A stretch of 64,000 bases of DNA from Paenibacillus sp. FSL R5-0341 (GCF_037975235.1 NZ_CP150241.1:1798001-1862000), one strand, 5' to 3'. Numbered from the stretch's first letter, positions 16,611 through 25,114 are shown. The notes: generated from the sequence alone by a model not told the origin. Program-made: numbers and translations.

Positions 16611-17602
16611 ACAGAGCATTGGTTACAGGAGCTACGGGATGTCTGGGTAGGCACCTCGCGATCCGACTTGCAAAAGAGGGATGGGAAGTCACCGGTATGG
16701 GCCGACAGCCTAAGGTTGGTGCAGAACTTGAGTTGGCAGGAATCCGATTCCAGAGTGGAGATATACGGGATGAGGCAGCAGTAAACGAAGCGTGTATGGG
16801 ACAGGATGTGGTGTTTCACTGCGCAGCTCTATCCTCCCCATGGGGCCGATATCGTGATTTTTATAGCAGTAATGTAGAAGGGACACAAAATCTCGTAGAT
16901 GGCGGTATACGTGGTAATGTACAGCGATTCATACACGTCTCGACGCCGAGTATATATTTTAACTACAACCCGCGATATGACGTACATGAGAATGATCCGC
17001 TGCCAGCCAAACCAGCCAATCATTATGCAGCCACAAAGCTTCTCGCTGAGCAGGTTGTGATGAAGGGGCATGCGAAGGGACTTCCGTCGATCATGATTCG
17101 ACCGCGAGCGATCTTTGGCCCGTATGATCAGACGTTATTTCCCAGAATTGTAGCAGCAAATGCGAAATCGGGCGTGCCCATGATCGGTGGTGGACAGGCA
17201 TTAATCGATCTGACATGTGTGGATAATGTGGTGGATGCCCTATTATTGTGCCGCGATGCCTCTAGCGAAGCACTCGGCCGAGCTTACAATATCTCCAACG
17301 GCGATCCGAGGGCGTTCAGTGAGTTGGTAAGCAGCTTGTTTGGCATGCTGGGTATGCCATTGCGTCGTCGAGACATTCCGTATAGGACGGCATATGGAGC
17401 GGCAGCATTGCTGGAGCGAGTTCATGGCTTTATTCCTGCGCTGGGTGAACCTCCGTTGACACGGTACACAGTCGGCTCCTTATCTATTCCACAGACATTG
17501 GATATTACAGATGCACGGGAGCGATTGGGGTACATCCCTCGGGTATCTATCGAAGAGGGTTTGCAGCAATTTGCAGACTGGTGGAGGGCTGAATCATGCT
17601 GA
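16607..17602 (+). CDS. OleD-like NAD(P)-dependent epimerase/dehydrogenase
   Basis: 331 residues, extended SDR. Cofactor loop GATGCLG (8-14), active-site Ser/Thr at 112-113 (HVSTPSIYF) and the Tyr140-x3-Lys144 pair in HYAATK. The segment VVFHCAALSSPWGRYRDFY.SNVEGTQN is very like OleD, the 2-alkyl-3-ketoalkanoate reductase of olefin/beta-lactone pathways, and like 3-beta-hydroxysteroid dehydrogenases. In this operon it most simply reduces the beta-keto product of the KASIII enzyme. ATG 16607 overlaps the ATP-grasp stop (ATGA), and its own stop overlaps the next start by 7 nt. Specific substrate not established. Confidence 0.85.
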   Translation: MNRALVTGATGCLGRHLAIRLAKEGWEVTGMGRQPKVGAELELAGIRFQSGDIRDEAAVNEACMGQDVVFHCAALSSPWGRYRDFYSSNVEGTQNLVDGGIRGNVQRFIHVSTPSIYFNYNPRYDVHENDPLPAKPANHYAATKLLAEQVVMKGHAKGLPSIMIRPRAIFGPYDQTLFPRIVAANAKSGVPMIGGGQALIDLTCVDNVVDALLLCRDASSEALGRAYNISNGDPRAFSELVSSLFGMLGMPLRRRDIPYRTAYGAAALLERVHGFIPALGEPPLTRYTVGSLSIPQTLDITDARERLGYIPRVSIEEGLQQFADWWRAESC

Positions 17603-18456
17603 CAACAACTCCGGTGAAACTATATTTGGGTGCGGCGGGTTACTGTACACATCCAGAGTTTCTGACGCTGCGCGGTGGTCGGTTGAGCCCGGTGCCTTTC
17701 CCGGCAGGATTTGCCTGCATCATTCATCCCGTACATGGACCGATGCTGCTGGATACGGGTTATAGCTCCCGCTTTTTTGAGGAAACGGCTCATCTGCCCA
17801 ATGCACTGTATCGGCATATTACACCTGTGGTTTATCGTGAAGAGGATAGTGCCGTTCATTTTCTGGCTGGGCTTGGACTGAAAGCTTCCGATATTCGGTA
17901 TATCATCCTCTCGCATTTTCACGGCGATCACATCGCGGGTGTACGAGATTTCCCGGAGGCTCAATTCATCTATCTGCCCAGAGCTTATGATGCTGTACGC
18001 TCACTCGGTCCGATTGCGGCTGTAAAGGCAGGCTTTCTTGCCGGGCTGTTGCCCGAGGGTTTTACGGCCAGATCATTGCCTGTTACGTGTCAGCCTGAGC
18101 GGTTGACGAGAATAGGGGAAGGATTCCCTTTTGATGAGGTCTACGATATCTTTGGCGATGGCAGTGTGCTGGGGGTGGATGTATCCGGGCATGCGGAAGG
18201 TATGATGGGGCTCCTGCTGCGTACGGAAGAACACGACTATTTCCTGTGCGCGGACGCGGTGTGGTCGAGTCGGGCTTTTCGTGAACAGCGCAGACCTCAT
18301 GCGCTCGCGGGTATTATTATGTCGAATCGACAGGAATACCATCGTAACTTTGACCGATTGGTTCAGCTGCATCAGCAGTTTCCTCACATTCGGATTGTGC
18401 CGAGTCATTGTCGAGATGTACTAGACGCTTGGGGTACAGGAGGGCAGAAACGATGA
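17596..18456 (+). CDS. Metallo-beta-lactamase-fold hydrolase, lactonase-like
   Basis: 286 residues with the complete dinuclear zinc motif SHFHGDH (106-112), His199 in VSGHAEG, Asp220 in FLCADAVW and a C-terminal His in VPSHC. The spacing and the LLDTGYSS strand resemble AHL-lactonase-type enzymes, so an ester, thioester or lactone substrate is likely. Within this operon it could release an acyl intermediate or open a lactone, the place taken by the alpha/beta hydrolase OleB in ole clusters. ATG 17596 overlaps the preceding stop; the following gene starts at 18453 with ATGA overlap. Confidence 0.87.
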   Translation: MLTTTPVKLYLGAAGYCTHPEFLTLRGGRLSPVPFPAGFACIIHPVHGPMLLDTGYSSRFFEETAHLPNALYRHITPVVYREEDSAVHFLAGLGLKASDIRYIILSHFHGDHIAGVRDFPEAQFIYLPRAYDAVRSLGPIAAVKAGFLAGLLPEGFTARSLPVTCQPERLTRIGEGFPFDEVYDIFGDGSVLGVDVSGHAEGMMGLLLRTEEHDYFLCADAVWSSRAFREQRRPHALAGIIMSNRQEYHRNFDRLVQLHQQFPHIRIVPSHCRDVLDAWGTGGQKR

Positions 18457-19781
18457 GCAATACCCTCCGTATTGTGTTTCATTATGCGCTTGCACGTGGG
18501 CTGCGAGCATGGAAAACGCGAGAACAACTGGAGCGCTGGCAAGAGCGGCGGGTTATTCGGCATGTTCATCAGATCCGTGTCCGATCTCCATTTTACCGGA
18601 AGTGGTGGGGTAGCTTGAACGCATCCGACTGGAGAAGATTTCCGTTGATTGATAAATCGATTATGATGGAGCACTTCGATACACTGAACACGGTGGGCAT
18701 CACCAAGGACGAAGCGCTGGCTCTTGCAGGTGAAAGTGAAGAAACGCGTGACTTCAAACCTTCCATTCAAGGCGTGACGGTTGGAATGTCTTCGGGTACG
18801 TCAGGGAACCGGGGGATATTTCTGGTGAGTGATCGGGAACAGGATGCGTGGACGGGCACGGTGCTGGCCAAGTTGCTGCCTGGTGGACTGTGGAAACCTG
18901 CAAAGATTGCGTTTTTCCTGCGGGCCAACAGTAATCTGTATGAATCCGTGCAGCGTGGCAAATTGCAGTTTCAGTACTTTGATCTGCTGGAGCGTGTGGA
19001 GACCTTGGTGAATCGGCTGGAAAACTACCAACCTACCGTGTGGGTGGCTCCTCCATCTATGCTGCGTCTGTTGGCGGACGCCTATGTGGCAGGCAATTTG
19101 ACCACTGTACCGGATAAAATCATCTCGGTTGCCGAGGTTCTGGACCCCCTGGATCGCAAGGTGCTGGAGCAGGTCTTCGGACAGACCGTTCATCAAGTCT
19201 ATCAGTGTACGGAAGGATTTCTGGGTGCGACCTGTCGTTATGGCACACTGCATTTGAATGAAGACATCGTGCATATTGAAAAAGAGTTCATTGATCTTGC
19301 CACCCGGCGGTTTGTACCCATTATTACGGACTTCTCCAGAACATCACAGCCGATTATCCGGTATCGGCTGAATGATATTCTGACTGAGGCGGCGCTACCA
19401 TGTGCCTGCGGTTCCCCGTGTACCGCCATTGAGCGGATTGAAGGCCGCTGTGATGACACGCTTTATTTTTCAAACATACATACGGGTGAGGCGGTACCGG
19501 TCTTTCCGGATTTCGTGACCCGTGCAGTCATTGCGGCTTCGCCGGATATTGAACATTATCGTGTGGTGCAGCAAGGGAACGGGACAATGGAAGTATCTCT
19601 TCGGCTTGCCGGGAGCGGAGTGATGGCTCAGGTTGAGACCAATGTACGGAGTGAACTGATGAAGCTGGGAGAACGGCTTGAATGCACTCTGCCTGAGGTC
19701 AGATTCGTTCCGTATACGTTCGAACCGGGAGTCACGAAGCTGCGCAGGGTGGAGCGACGGCATAACGGAGTGGCGGATTAG
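18453..19781 (+). CDS. Coenzyme F390 synthetase/PaaK-like adenylate-forming enzyme
   Basis: About 442 residues. ATP-binding loop MSSGTSGNRG (112-121), YQCTEG (250-255), IIRYRLNDIL (301-310) and the Cys-rich CACGSPCTAIERIEGRCDD block (317-335) match the PaaK/F390-synthetase branch of ANL enzymes, here the hypothetical adenylate-forming clade (TIGR02304-like). It would activate a carboxylic acid as acyl-AMP; in ole pathways the analogous enzyme OleC makes a beta-lactone from a beta-hydroxy acid. Start ATG 18453, with AGGAGGG at 18439-18445, overlaps the hydrolase stop by 4 nt; the longer frame from 18408 lacks a ribosome site. Confidence 0.83.
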   Translation: MSNTLRIVFHYALARGLRAWKTREQLERWQERRVIRHVHQIRVRSPFYRKWWGSLNASDWRRFPLIDKSIMMEHFDTLNTVGITKDEALALAGESEETRDFKPSIQGVTVGMSSGTSGNRGIFLVSDREQDAWTGTVLAKLLPGGLWKPAKIAFFLRANSNLYESVQRGKLQFQYFDLLERVETLVNRLENYQPTVWVAPPSMLRLLADAYVAGNLTTVPDKIISVAEVLDPLDRKVLEQVFGQTVHQVYQCTEGFLGATCRYGTLHLNEDIVHIEKEFIDLATRRFVPIITDFSRTSQPIIRYRLNDILTEAALPCACGSPCTAIERIEGRCDDTLYFSNIHTGEAVPVFPDFVTRAVIAASPDIEHYRVVQQGNGTMEVSLRLAGSGVMAQVETNVRSELMKLGERLECTLPEVRFVPYTFEPGVTKLRRVERRHNGVAD

Positions 19782-19840
19782 AAGGAGTCTTGCGATCTAG
19801 GTAAGAAGTAAGCAATTTACCGAGGAAAGAAGGTCACGCC

Positions 19841-20761
19841 GTGACAGTAGAGGAACACTTAACAGAAGCCGGACAGGGACGGATTAACACAGGTTCTGAT
19901 GCAGCGAAAAAGACGAAGGAGGGAGCTAACGCTCCTGTGGCCTTAATTACAGGTACATCCAGTGGTTTCGGTATGCTTACCGCAATCACCCTTGCCATGC
20001 AGGGATATGTTGTGGTTGCTACAATGCGTGACCTGAGTCGAAGAGAAGAATTGGTGAAGCTGGCTGAACAGGCGGGGATATCCGAACGTTTGCAATATGT
20101 GCAACTGGATGTGACGGATGCTGAATCGGTGCAGAAAGCTGTGAGGTCCGTACTTCTTAATAATGGCCGAATCGATATGCTGGTGAACAATGCAGGATTT
20201 GCGGTGGGCGGGTTCATTGAGGAAGTATCGATGGAGGATTGGCGGCGACAGATGGAAACGAATCTATTTGGATTAATCGCCGTGACACGTGCGGTCCTGC
20301 CTGTGATGCGTGAACAGAAGCAGGGACTGATTATTAACTTGTCCAGCGTCAGTGGGTTGTCCGGTTTTCCAGGGTATGCGCCCTATGCTGCCTCTAAATT
20401 CGCTGTGGAAGGGTTTACGGAAAGTTTGCGCCATGAGATGTCTTCGTTTGGCGTTCGGGTGGTATTAGTAGAGCCTGGCTCTTATCGCACGCCGATCTGG
20501 AATAAGGGTCTGGAGGAAATTCACCGTAACGAACATTCTCCATACAAGCATAAGCTGGATGCGGTTCTTCGTTATTCCAAACATGCGAGTGAAACTGCAC
20601 CTGACCCACAGGAAGTGGCAGATCTGATTGGCCGAATTGCGCGGATGCGTGCACCAAGGCTTCGATATGCGCTGGGAAAAGGTTCGCGTGTGCTGATCAT
20701 AGGCAAATCGGTACTACCCTGGAAGTGGCTGGAGCGGATCATCGCCCATGGCTTGAAGTAA
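19841..20761 (+). CDS. Short-chain dehydrogenase/reductase with N-terminal extension
   Basis: 306 residues. After a ~30-residue hydrophilic N-terminal extension comes a classical SDR: TGTSSGFG cofactor loop, NNAGFAVGG, Ser in NLSSVSG, and Tyr/Lys in YAPYAASK. The C-terminal ~50 residues form a basic amphipathic tail (RYALGKGSRVLIIGKSVLPW) typical of lipid or retinol-type SDRs that touch the membrane. GTG 19841 follows GAAAGAAGG. The gap from the adenylating enzyme is 59 nt with no terminator, so it is probably the last gene of the operon. A reduction or oxidation of a lipid-like product is inferred. Confidence 0.85.
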   Translation: MTVEEHLTEAGQGRINTGSDAAKKTKEGANAPVALITGTSSGFGMLTAITLAMQGYVVVATMRDLSRREELVKLAEQAGISERLQYVQLDVTDAESVQKAVRSVLLNNGRIDMLVNNAGFAVGGFIEEVSMEDWRRQMETNLFGLIAVTRAVLPVMREQKQGLIINLSSVSGLSGFPGYAPYAASKFAVEGFTESLRHEMSSFGVRVVLVEPGSYRTPIWNKGLEEIHRNEHSPYKHKLDAVLRYSKHASETAPDPQEVADLIGRIARMRAPRLRYALGKGSRVLIIGKSVLPWKWLERIIAHGLK

Positions 20762-20810
20762 AGGACACAAGAATTATGATTATGTAATTTCCAAAAGGGA
20801 GGGACTAGCC

Positions 20811-20942
20811 GTGTTCGAAGTTATAGTCATTATGTTACTTCTTATCATTGTGGGTCTGCTCTTTCATATCAATAGCAAGCTGCCAGCGCGTGACCGGCTG
20901 AAGGAAGCGATGGAACGTGATCGGAATCAGAAACATAATTAG
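20811..20942 (+). CDS. Small single-helix membrane protein, 43 aa
   Basis: GTG 20811 preceded at 7 nt by AAAAGGGAGGG. The translation has an N-terminal hydrophobic helix (VFEVIVIMLLLIIVGLLFHI) followed by a charged tail (LPARDRLKEAMERDRNQ), ending at TAG 20940-20942. The layout, N-out or N-in single helix plus basic/acidic cytoplasmic tail, is that of many small regulatory or accessory membrane proteins. It lies 49 nt after the SDR and 31 nt before the DJ-1 gene. No family recognised. Confidence 0.6.
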   Translation: MFEVIVIMLLLIIVGLLFHINSKLPARDRLKEAMERDRNQKHN

Positions 20943-20973
20943 GATGCTCCAAATTAAAACGCGGAGGTTACCA

Positions 20974-21555
20974 ATGAAAATTGCATTCGTTTTGTTTGAT
21001 GGACTGACTTTTCTTGATTTTGCCGGATTTTATGATGTGATCAATCGGTTGAATTTCTTTGAACCAACCAAAGGAACGACGTGGGAAACCTGTGCCATAA
21101 CAGATCAGGTCACGGATGAGTCTGGTTTAACGTTGAAGGTGGATCGAGTGAAGCCTGACCTATCGGAATATGATCTCGTGTTTATCCCCGGGGGCATGGG
21201 AACGCGCAAGCTTCGATATGACGAGGCCTTCGTAGGTTGGCTAAAACAGGCTGAGTCTGTGCCTTTGAAGGTTTCGGTGTGCACAGGCTCTCTGCTGCTG
21301 GGTGCGGCTGGTTTTTTATCCGGTAAAAAAGCAACAACACATCCCCGTGCATATGATTTGCTTGAGCCGTATGTCGCCGAGGTAATTCAGAAGCGGATTG
21401 TAAAAGATGGAAATGTAATTACAGCCGGTGGAGTAGCCACGTCCATTGATCTGGGGATTTATGTTGTTGGTTTGCTCGCAGGGCAGGAAGCGGCGGCGAA
21501 TGTGAAACTTCAGATCGATTATCCTTATGAGATGCAGGGAGTGGTAGAAGAATGA
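20974..21555 (+). CDS. DJ-1/PfpI superfamily protein
   Basis: 193 residues. The nucleophile elbow is VCTGSLLLGAAG (Cys about residue 100) and the strand VFIPGGMGTRKL and the motif VITAGGVATSIDLGIYVVG match the DJ-1/PfpI class that includes isonitrile hydratase and AraC-coupled sensors. The HTH domain of GATase-1 regulators is absent. Start ATG 20974 has CGGAGG 7 nt upstream; an upstream in-frame extension to 20917 overlaps the small membrane ORF and is not favoured. It is translationally coupled (ATGA) to the GNAT downstream. Confidence 0.87.
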   Translation: MKIAFVLFDGLTFLDFAGFYDVINRLNFFEPTKGTTWETCAITDQVTDESGLTLKVDRVKPDLSEYDLVFIPGGMGTRKLRYDEAFVGWLKQAESVPLKVSVCTGSLLLGAAGFLSGKKATTHPRAYDLLEPYVAEVIQKRIVKDGNVITAGGVATSIDLGIYVVGLLAGQEAAANVKLQIDYPYEMQGVVEE

Positions 21556-22130
21556 ACGAAGATCGAAAGCAAGAGACCTATATCATTCGCAATATTCAGC
21601 GAGATGAAGCAGACATCTACTGGCCTTTGCGACTGGAAGCACTGAAAACACATCCTGAAGCCTTCGGGGCTTCGTTCGAGTTGTCCATTCAGATCCCCAT
21701 GAATGAAGTGCAAGAGCGCATACATAATGAGCCCGATGATTATATTCTCGGGGCATACACAGCAGAAGGAACTCTCGCGGGAATGATGGGGTTCAAAAGG
21801 GAGTATGGCCTAAAACTCAGGCACAAAGGCATGATCTGGGGCGTCTATGTTGCTCCGTCATATCGTGGAAGTGGCTTAGCTTCGCGCTTGCTCCGCGAGG
21901 TGCTGGATCGCGGAAGACATCTGGAGGGCATCAAGCAGATTAATCTGAGTGTTGTTACAACGAATGAATCAGCCCGACGTTTATACGAGCGATATGGATT
22001 TGAAGTTTATGGCATCGAACGTAACGCATTGGAAGTCCATGGCCAAGGATATGATGAGGCGCATATGAATTACTTTTATGCGGAGCGTTCAACATTGGAT
22101 GATGATATCAGCACAGGAGGAGTCCGATGA
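21552..22130 (+). CDS. GNAT N-acetyltransferase
   Basis: 192 residues. Acetyl-CoA-binding motif A reads GVYVAPSYRGSGLASRLLREVL, followed by the motif B segment INLSVVTTNESARRLYERYGF. The substrate is unknown. ATG 21552 overlaps the DJ-1 stop and its own stop overlaps the kinase-like gene, so three consecutive genes (DJ-1, GNAT, kinase-like) are translationally coupled. The fixed coupling suggests they act in one process, such as modification of a small toxic metabolite, but this is inference. Confidence 0.88.
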   Translation: MNEDRKQETYIIRNIQRDEADIYWPLRLEALKTHPEAFGASFELSIQIPMNEVQERIHNEPDDYILGAYTAEGTLAGMMGFKREYGLKLRHKGMIWGVYVAPSYRGSGLASRLLREVLDRGRHLEGIKQINLSVVTTNESARRLYERYGFEVYGIERNALEVHGQGYDEAHMNYFYAERSTLDDDISTGGVR

Positions 22131-23014
22131 CAGATCATGTTGAACATGAAATCGATGGTGTTTCCTTTGTCTTGAAAGAGTCTCATTCTTTCGAATGGTT
22201 ACGGCCCTTGGGTATGGTCTTTCGCGTATTTGATCAGCAGGATTCAGGGAATCTCTCCTTCGGTATTGTGCAAAAGGATGGAAAGCGATTGTTCGTTAAA
22301 TATGCGGGAGCACATACAATTCATGCAAATCATACGGGAAGTCCCCCGGAAGCCATTCGTCATCTGAAATCATCTGTTTCCGTCTACGAAGATTTGGCGC
22401 ATGACACGTTGATTCGACTAACGGATCATTTTGCAACGGATGAGGGTTATGCCTGTGTCTTCGATTGGGTGGATGGGGAATGTTTGCATTCCCAGTGGTA
22501 TTTCCCGCCTCCTGCCAAGTATGAAGATCCGCGTTCGCCCTACTATCGGTTCAGACAGCTTCCAGTGAAAACACGTATTCTGGCAATGGAGCAGATTCTG
22601 AATTTTCATATCGAGGTGGAACGGAGAGGTTATGTGGCTGTTGACTTGTATGATGGCAGTCTAATCTATGATTTTGACAGAAACTTCATGAAAATTTGTG
22701 ATATCGATCTATATCGGAAGGGCTCTTTTACCAATACCATGGGGCGTATGTGGGGATCTTCCCGCTTTATGTCTCCCGAAGAGTTTGAACTAGGCGCACC
22801 CATAGATGCGGTTACCAATGTATTCAACATGGGGGCAACGGCGTTCGGGTTGCTTGGCGGGGAGAAAGATCATTCCTATGCCAGATGGGATGCCGGAGAA
22901 GCATTGTATCAGGTTGTGATGCGTGCGGTGAGTGCCGATCGGTCCGAGCGGTATGCAACGATTGCAGAACTCAGTGAGGCATGGAAAGAAGCTATGATGC
23001 AAGGTCATGAGTGA
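22127..23014 (+). CDS. Protein-kinase-like fold protein with degenerate catalytic loop
   Basis: 295 residues. The fold is that of eukaryotic-like Ser/Thr kinases: a strand with LFVKYAG giving a candidate ATP-binding Lys, the hinge VFDWVDGECLHSQW, a catalytic loop YVAVDLYDGSLIYD in place of HRDLKxxN, and ICDIDLYRKG in place of DFG. C-terminal helices end in DRSERYATIAELSEAW, the typical subdomain XI region. The Asp residues are retained but the Asn of the catalytic loop is replaced, so activity could be weak or altered (small-molecule kinase or pseudokinase). ATG 22127 overlaps the GNAT stop by 4 nt. Confidence 0.8.
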   Translation: MTDHVEHEIDGVSFVLKESHSFEWLRPLGMVFRVFDQQDSGNLSFGIVQKDGKRLFVKYAGAHTIHANHTGSPPEAIRHLKSSVSVYEDLAHDTLIRLTDHFATDEGYACVFDWVDGECLHSQWYFPPPAKYEDPRSPYYRFRQLPVKTRILAMEQILNFHIEVERRGYVAVDLYDGSLIYDFDRNFMKICDIDLYRKGSFTNTMGRMWGSSRFMSPEEFELGAPIDAVTNVFNMGATAFGLLGGEKDHSYARWDAGEALYQVVMRAVSADRSERYATIAELSEAWKEAMMQGHE

Positions 23015-23102
23015 GTGGGCAGAATTTTCGCAAATATGCAAAATCCATTCGTATGTGTGTGTGAAAACCCGTATAATGGAAATTATTAAGGGGGTGCAGA
23101 CG

Positions 23103-23471
23103 ATGTGCAGATATGCCATGTCAGGACCATATAAAGATATCTATGCCTGCTTCAACTGTCGCAAATCATTCAAACAAGTTTCCCGACACGATCTGAGTCC
23201 TGAAGTGGCTGCCAAGCTTGAATATAAGTGTCCGCAATGTGCTGTATCTATGGTTAGTATGGGACAGGATTTTCAGGCACCTAAGCAAAATGATACCAAA
23301 CAATGGACCAAAGTGATGACGCTGTATCGTCATGGTTTTACCTATCATAATTGCGGGTGCGGGGCAGGTTATCGTCCTGCTGAATTACGTCAATTGCCGG
23401 TATTTCTGGAGCAGCAGGAAGCTGGTAAAGGCAGTGTAGGCGAACGATTATTGCAAAGGTTAACTTCATAG
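23103..23471 (+). CDS. Zinc-ribbon-like hypothetical protein, 122 aa
   Basis: The N-terminal half holds CFNCRKSF and YKCPQC, two CxxC knuckles separated by ~26 residues, a likely zinc ribbon. A further HNCGCG lies near residue 90. No known family function. ATG 23103 follows AAGGGGGTG at 23089-23097, and a -10 TATAAT (23072-23077) lies just upstream, so the gene probably has its own promoter even though the frame is open back to 23007 inside the kinase-like gene. It is followed after 2 nt by a GNAT gene. Confidence 0.72.
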   Translation: MCRYAMSGPYKDIYACFNCRKSFKQVSRHDLSPEVAAKLEYKCPQCAVSMVSMGQDFQAPKQNDTKQWTKVMTLYRHGFTYHNCGCGAGYRPAELRQLPVFLEQQEAGKGSVGERLLQRLTS

Positions 23472-23473
23472 CT

Positions 23474-24193
23474 ATGATTCCAAAATCTAACCTGTCGCCT
23501 ATGGAATTGTTGAAAATACAGGCGAGTACCTTATATACGTTCAACGAGCACCAGCGTCTTCTAAGTATTAACGAACCGGGTGGTGGGCAGGCTCCAGCCA
23601 TTTTTATCGGTGTGACTTCTGCGGGTTCACTAACCTATTATCATGAGCAGTTACCCCCGAATCTAGTGGCTGAGTTGGGCATCGTTAGCCAGCTTCCATT
23701 GGATATTCCGAAAATAATTCAAATGGTGGAAACCTTTGAGTTAGTCAACCGTGTGTGGATGGGACCAGCCTATGCTTTTCCTGAAACATCAGATGAGTGG
23801 GATCTGAAGGTTCAGTTGATTGGTCAGGAGCAGCGTTATTTGCTGGCGGAGCATTTTCCGGAATTAAAGGATCACTTGCATGAAAAAAAACCTGTTGCCG
23901 CTTATGTTATTAACGGTTCTGCTGTGGCAGTGTGCTTCTCTGCAAGGGTCTCCATTCATGGTGCAGAGGCGAGCCTCTATACGGCCCCTGGTCATAGAGG
24001 ACATGGATATGCAGCAGAGACGGTAAAGTGCTGGCAGTATTATGTTAAGGAGCGTGGACGCATGCCGATCTACAGTACATCCTGGGATAATCTTGCTTCA
24101 CAGCATGTTGCCCGCAAACTGGGACTAATTCAGTTTGGTGTGGATTTCAGCATCACCACTCAGAATTCGAGGGAGGGCTGTGACGTCCAATGA
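23474..24193 (+). CDS. GNAT-fold acetyltransferase (FR47-like)
   Basis: 239 residues, larger than a minimal GNAT. The N-terminal ~130 residues are a divergent half-domain. The C-terminal half contains the acetyl-CoA loop ASLYTAPGHRGHGYAAETVKCW and YSTSWDNLASQHVARKLGLIQFG, like the FR47/GNAT proteins that act on small amines or peptides. The ribosome site is poor, and the gene follows the zinc-ribbon gene by 2 nt and overlaps the next GNAT by 4 nt, suggesting coupled translation. Substrate unknown. Confidence 0.82.
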   Translation: MIPKSNLSPMELLKIQASTLYTFNEHQRLLSINEPGGGQAPAIFIGVTSAGSLTYYHEQLPPNLVAELGIVSQLPLDIPKIIQMVETFELVNRVWMGPAYAFPETSDEWDLKVQLIGQEQRYLLAEHFPELKDHLHEKKPVAAYVINGSAVAVCFSARVSIHGAEASLYTAPGHRGHGYAAETVKCWQYYVKERGRMPIYSTSWDNLASQHVARKLGLIQFGVDFSITTQNSREGCDVQ

Positions 24194-24660
24194 TCCGCAC
24201 TTTTGTACAAAAGGATCTGCAATATGTCATTGAAGCGCATATCCGTATTTATCGAAAAGAGTATAATTATGATGATAGCTTTGCTGAATTTATCACAAAT
24301 GCGGTGAATTCGTTTGGACTTACGGGCAATCACTCAAGGGAGATGTTGTGGATCGTTGAGCTGAATCATTCAGCTTCAGGCTCCATAGCTCTTACTCAGG
24401 TGAATGATAATACGGCTCAACTACGCTGGTTCCTGATCGAACCGGAAGCGCGTGGTGCAGGATGGGGCGGTCAGCTTATTGAACAGGCCGTTCTTTTTGC
24501 AAAAGAAAAGGGCTACACATCCGTGATCCTGTGGACCAATGAGTCTTTGATCGGCGCGCGTAGATTATATCAATCTGTGGGCTTTGAAGTGAAGGAAGTC
24601 CGCAAGCAGATGCTGTCAGGCCAAGAGCTTACCGAAGAACAATGGGAACTTGTTCTGTAG
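24190..24660 (+). CDS. GNAT N-acetyltransferase
   Basis: 156 residues, single GNAT domain. Motif A: LRWFLIEPEARGAGWGGQLIEQAV; motif B: VILWTNESLIGARRLYQSVGFEV. ATG 24190 overlaps the stop of the upstream GNAT. This is a typical MarR-associated-type acetyltransferase without the HTH part. Substrate unknown. Confidence 0.88.
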   Translation: MIRTFVQKDLQYVIEAHIRIYRKEYNYDDSFAEFITNAVNSFGLTGNHSREMLWIVELNHSASGSIALTQVNDNTAQLRWFLIEPEARGAGWGGQLIEQAVLFAKEKGYTSVILWTNESLIGARRLYQSVGFEVKEVRKQMLSGQELTEEQWELVL

Positions 24661-24727
24661 TTTGCCGAGGGCTCAAGCTTTACAGCCGAACCTGTTGCGT
24701 TAACTCTTTTTTGATAGGAGTGGTACA

Positions 24728-25114
24728 GTGAATCGCAGAAGACTGATTCTGGGTCTGTTATCCGTATGCACAGCATTGACGGTAGCTGCGTGTTCGACTC
24801 GGACAGAAGACCAAGCATTATCAGTAACCATTGAAAGCAAGCTGCAGCAGATGGTTAGCGACCCTGTCCTCCTGACCAGCAGTAATCCAAATGATTATAT
24901 TGCTGGTAACCGTGAGGTTTACGATGACATCTTGCATACGGGTGAGGCAGGACTGCTTTTACTGCTACAGCAGCTCGAATTCAGTCCGGATAACGGTCTT
25001 AAGGAATGGATCATGGCTCAGGCCAGTACTGAACTGCTTGGAGAGCATAACCCCGTAGAGGCATGGCATAGTGGCAAGGACTGGCTCAGACAGTATAAAA
25101 TGAGCGTAGAATAA
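24728..25114 (+). CDS. Putative small lipoprotein, 128 aa
   Basis: The N-terminus MNRRRLILGLLSVCTALTVAAC is a basic segment, hydrophobic core and a lipobox-like VAAC at Cys22, so it is predicted to be a lipoprotein of ~107 mature residues. The mature part contains a low-specificity helical region (LLLLLQQLEFSPDNGLKEW). No family recognised. GTG 24728 is preceded by AGGAGTGG. It is separated from the GNATs by 67 nt and lies upstream of murI. Confidence 0.68.
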   Translation: MNRRRLILGLLSVCTALTVAACSTRTEDQALSVTIESKLQQMVSDPVLLTSSNPNDYIAGNREVYDDILHTGEAGLLLLLQQLEFSPDNGLKEWIMAQASTELLGEHNPVEAWHSGKDWLRQYKMSVE

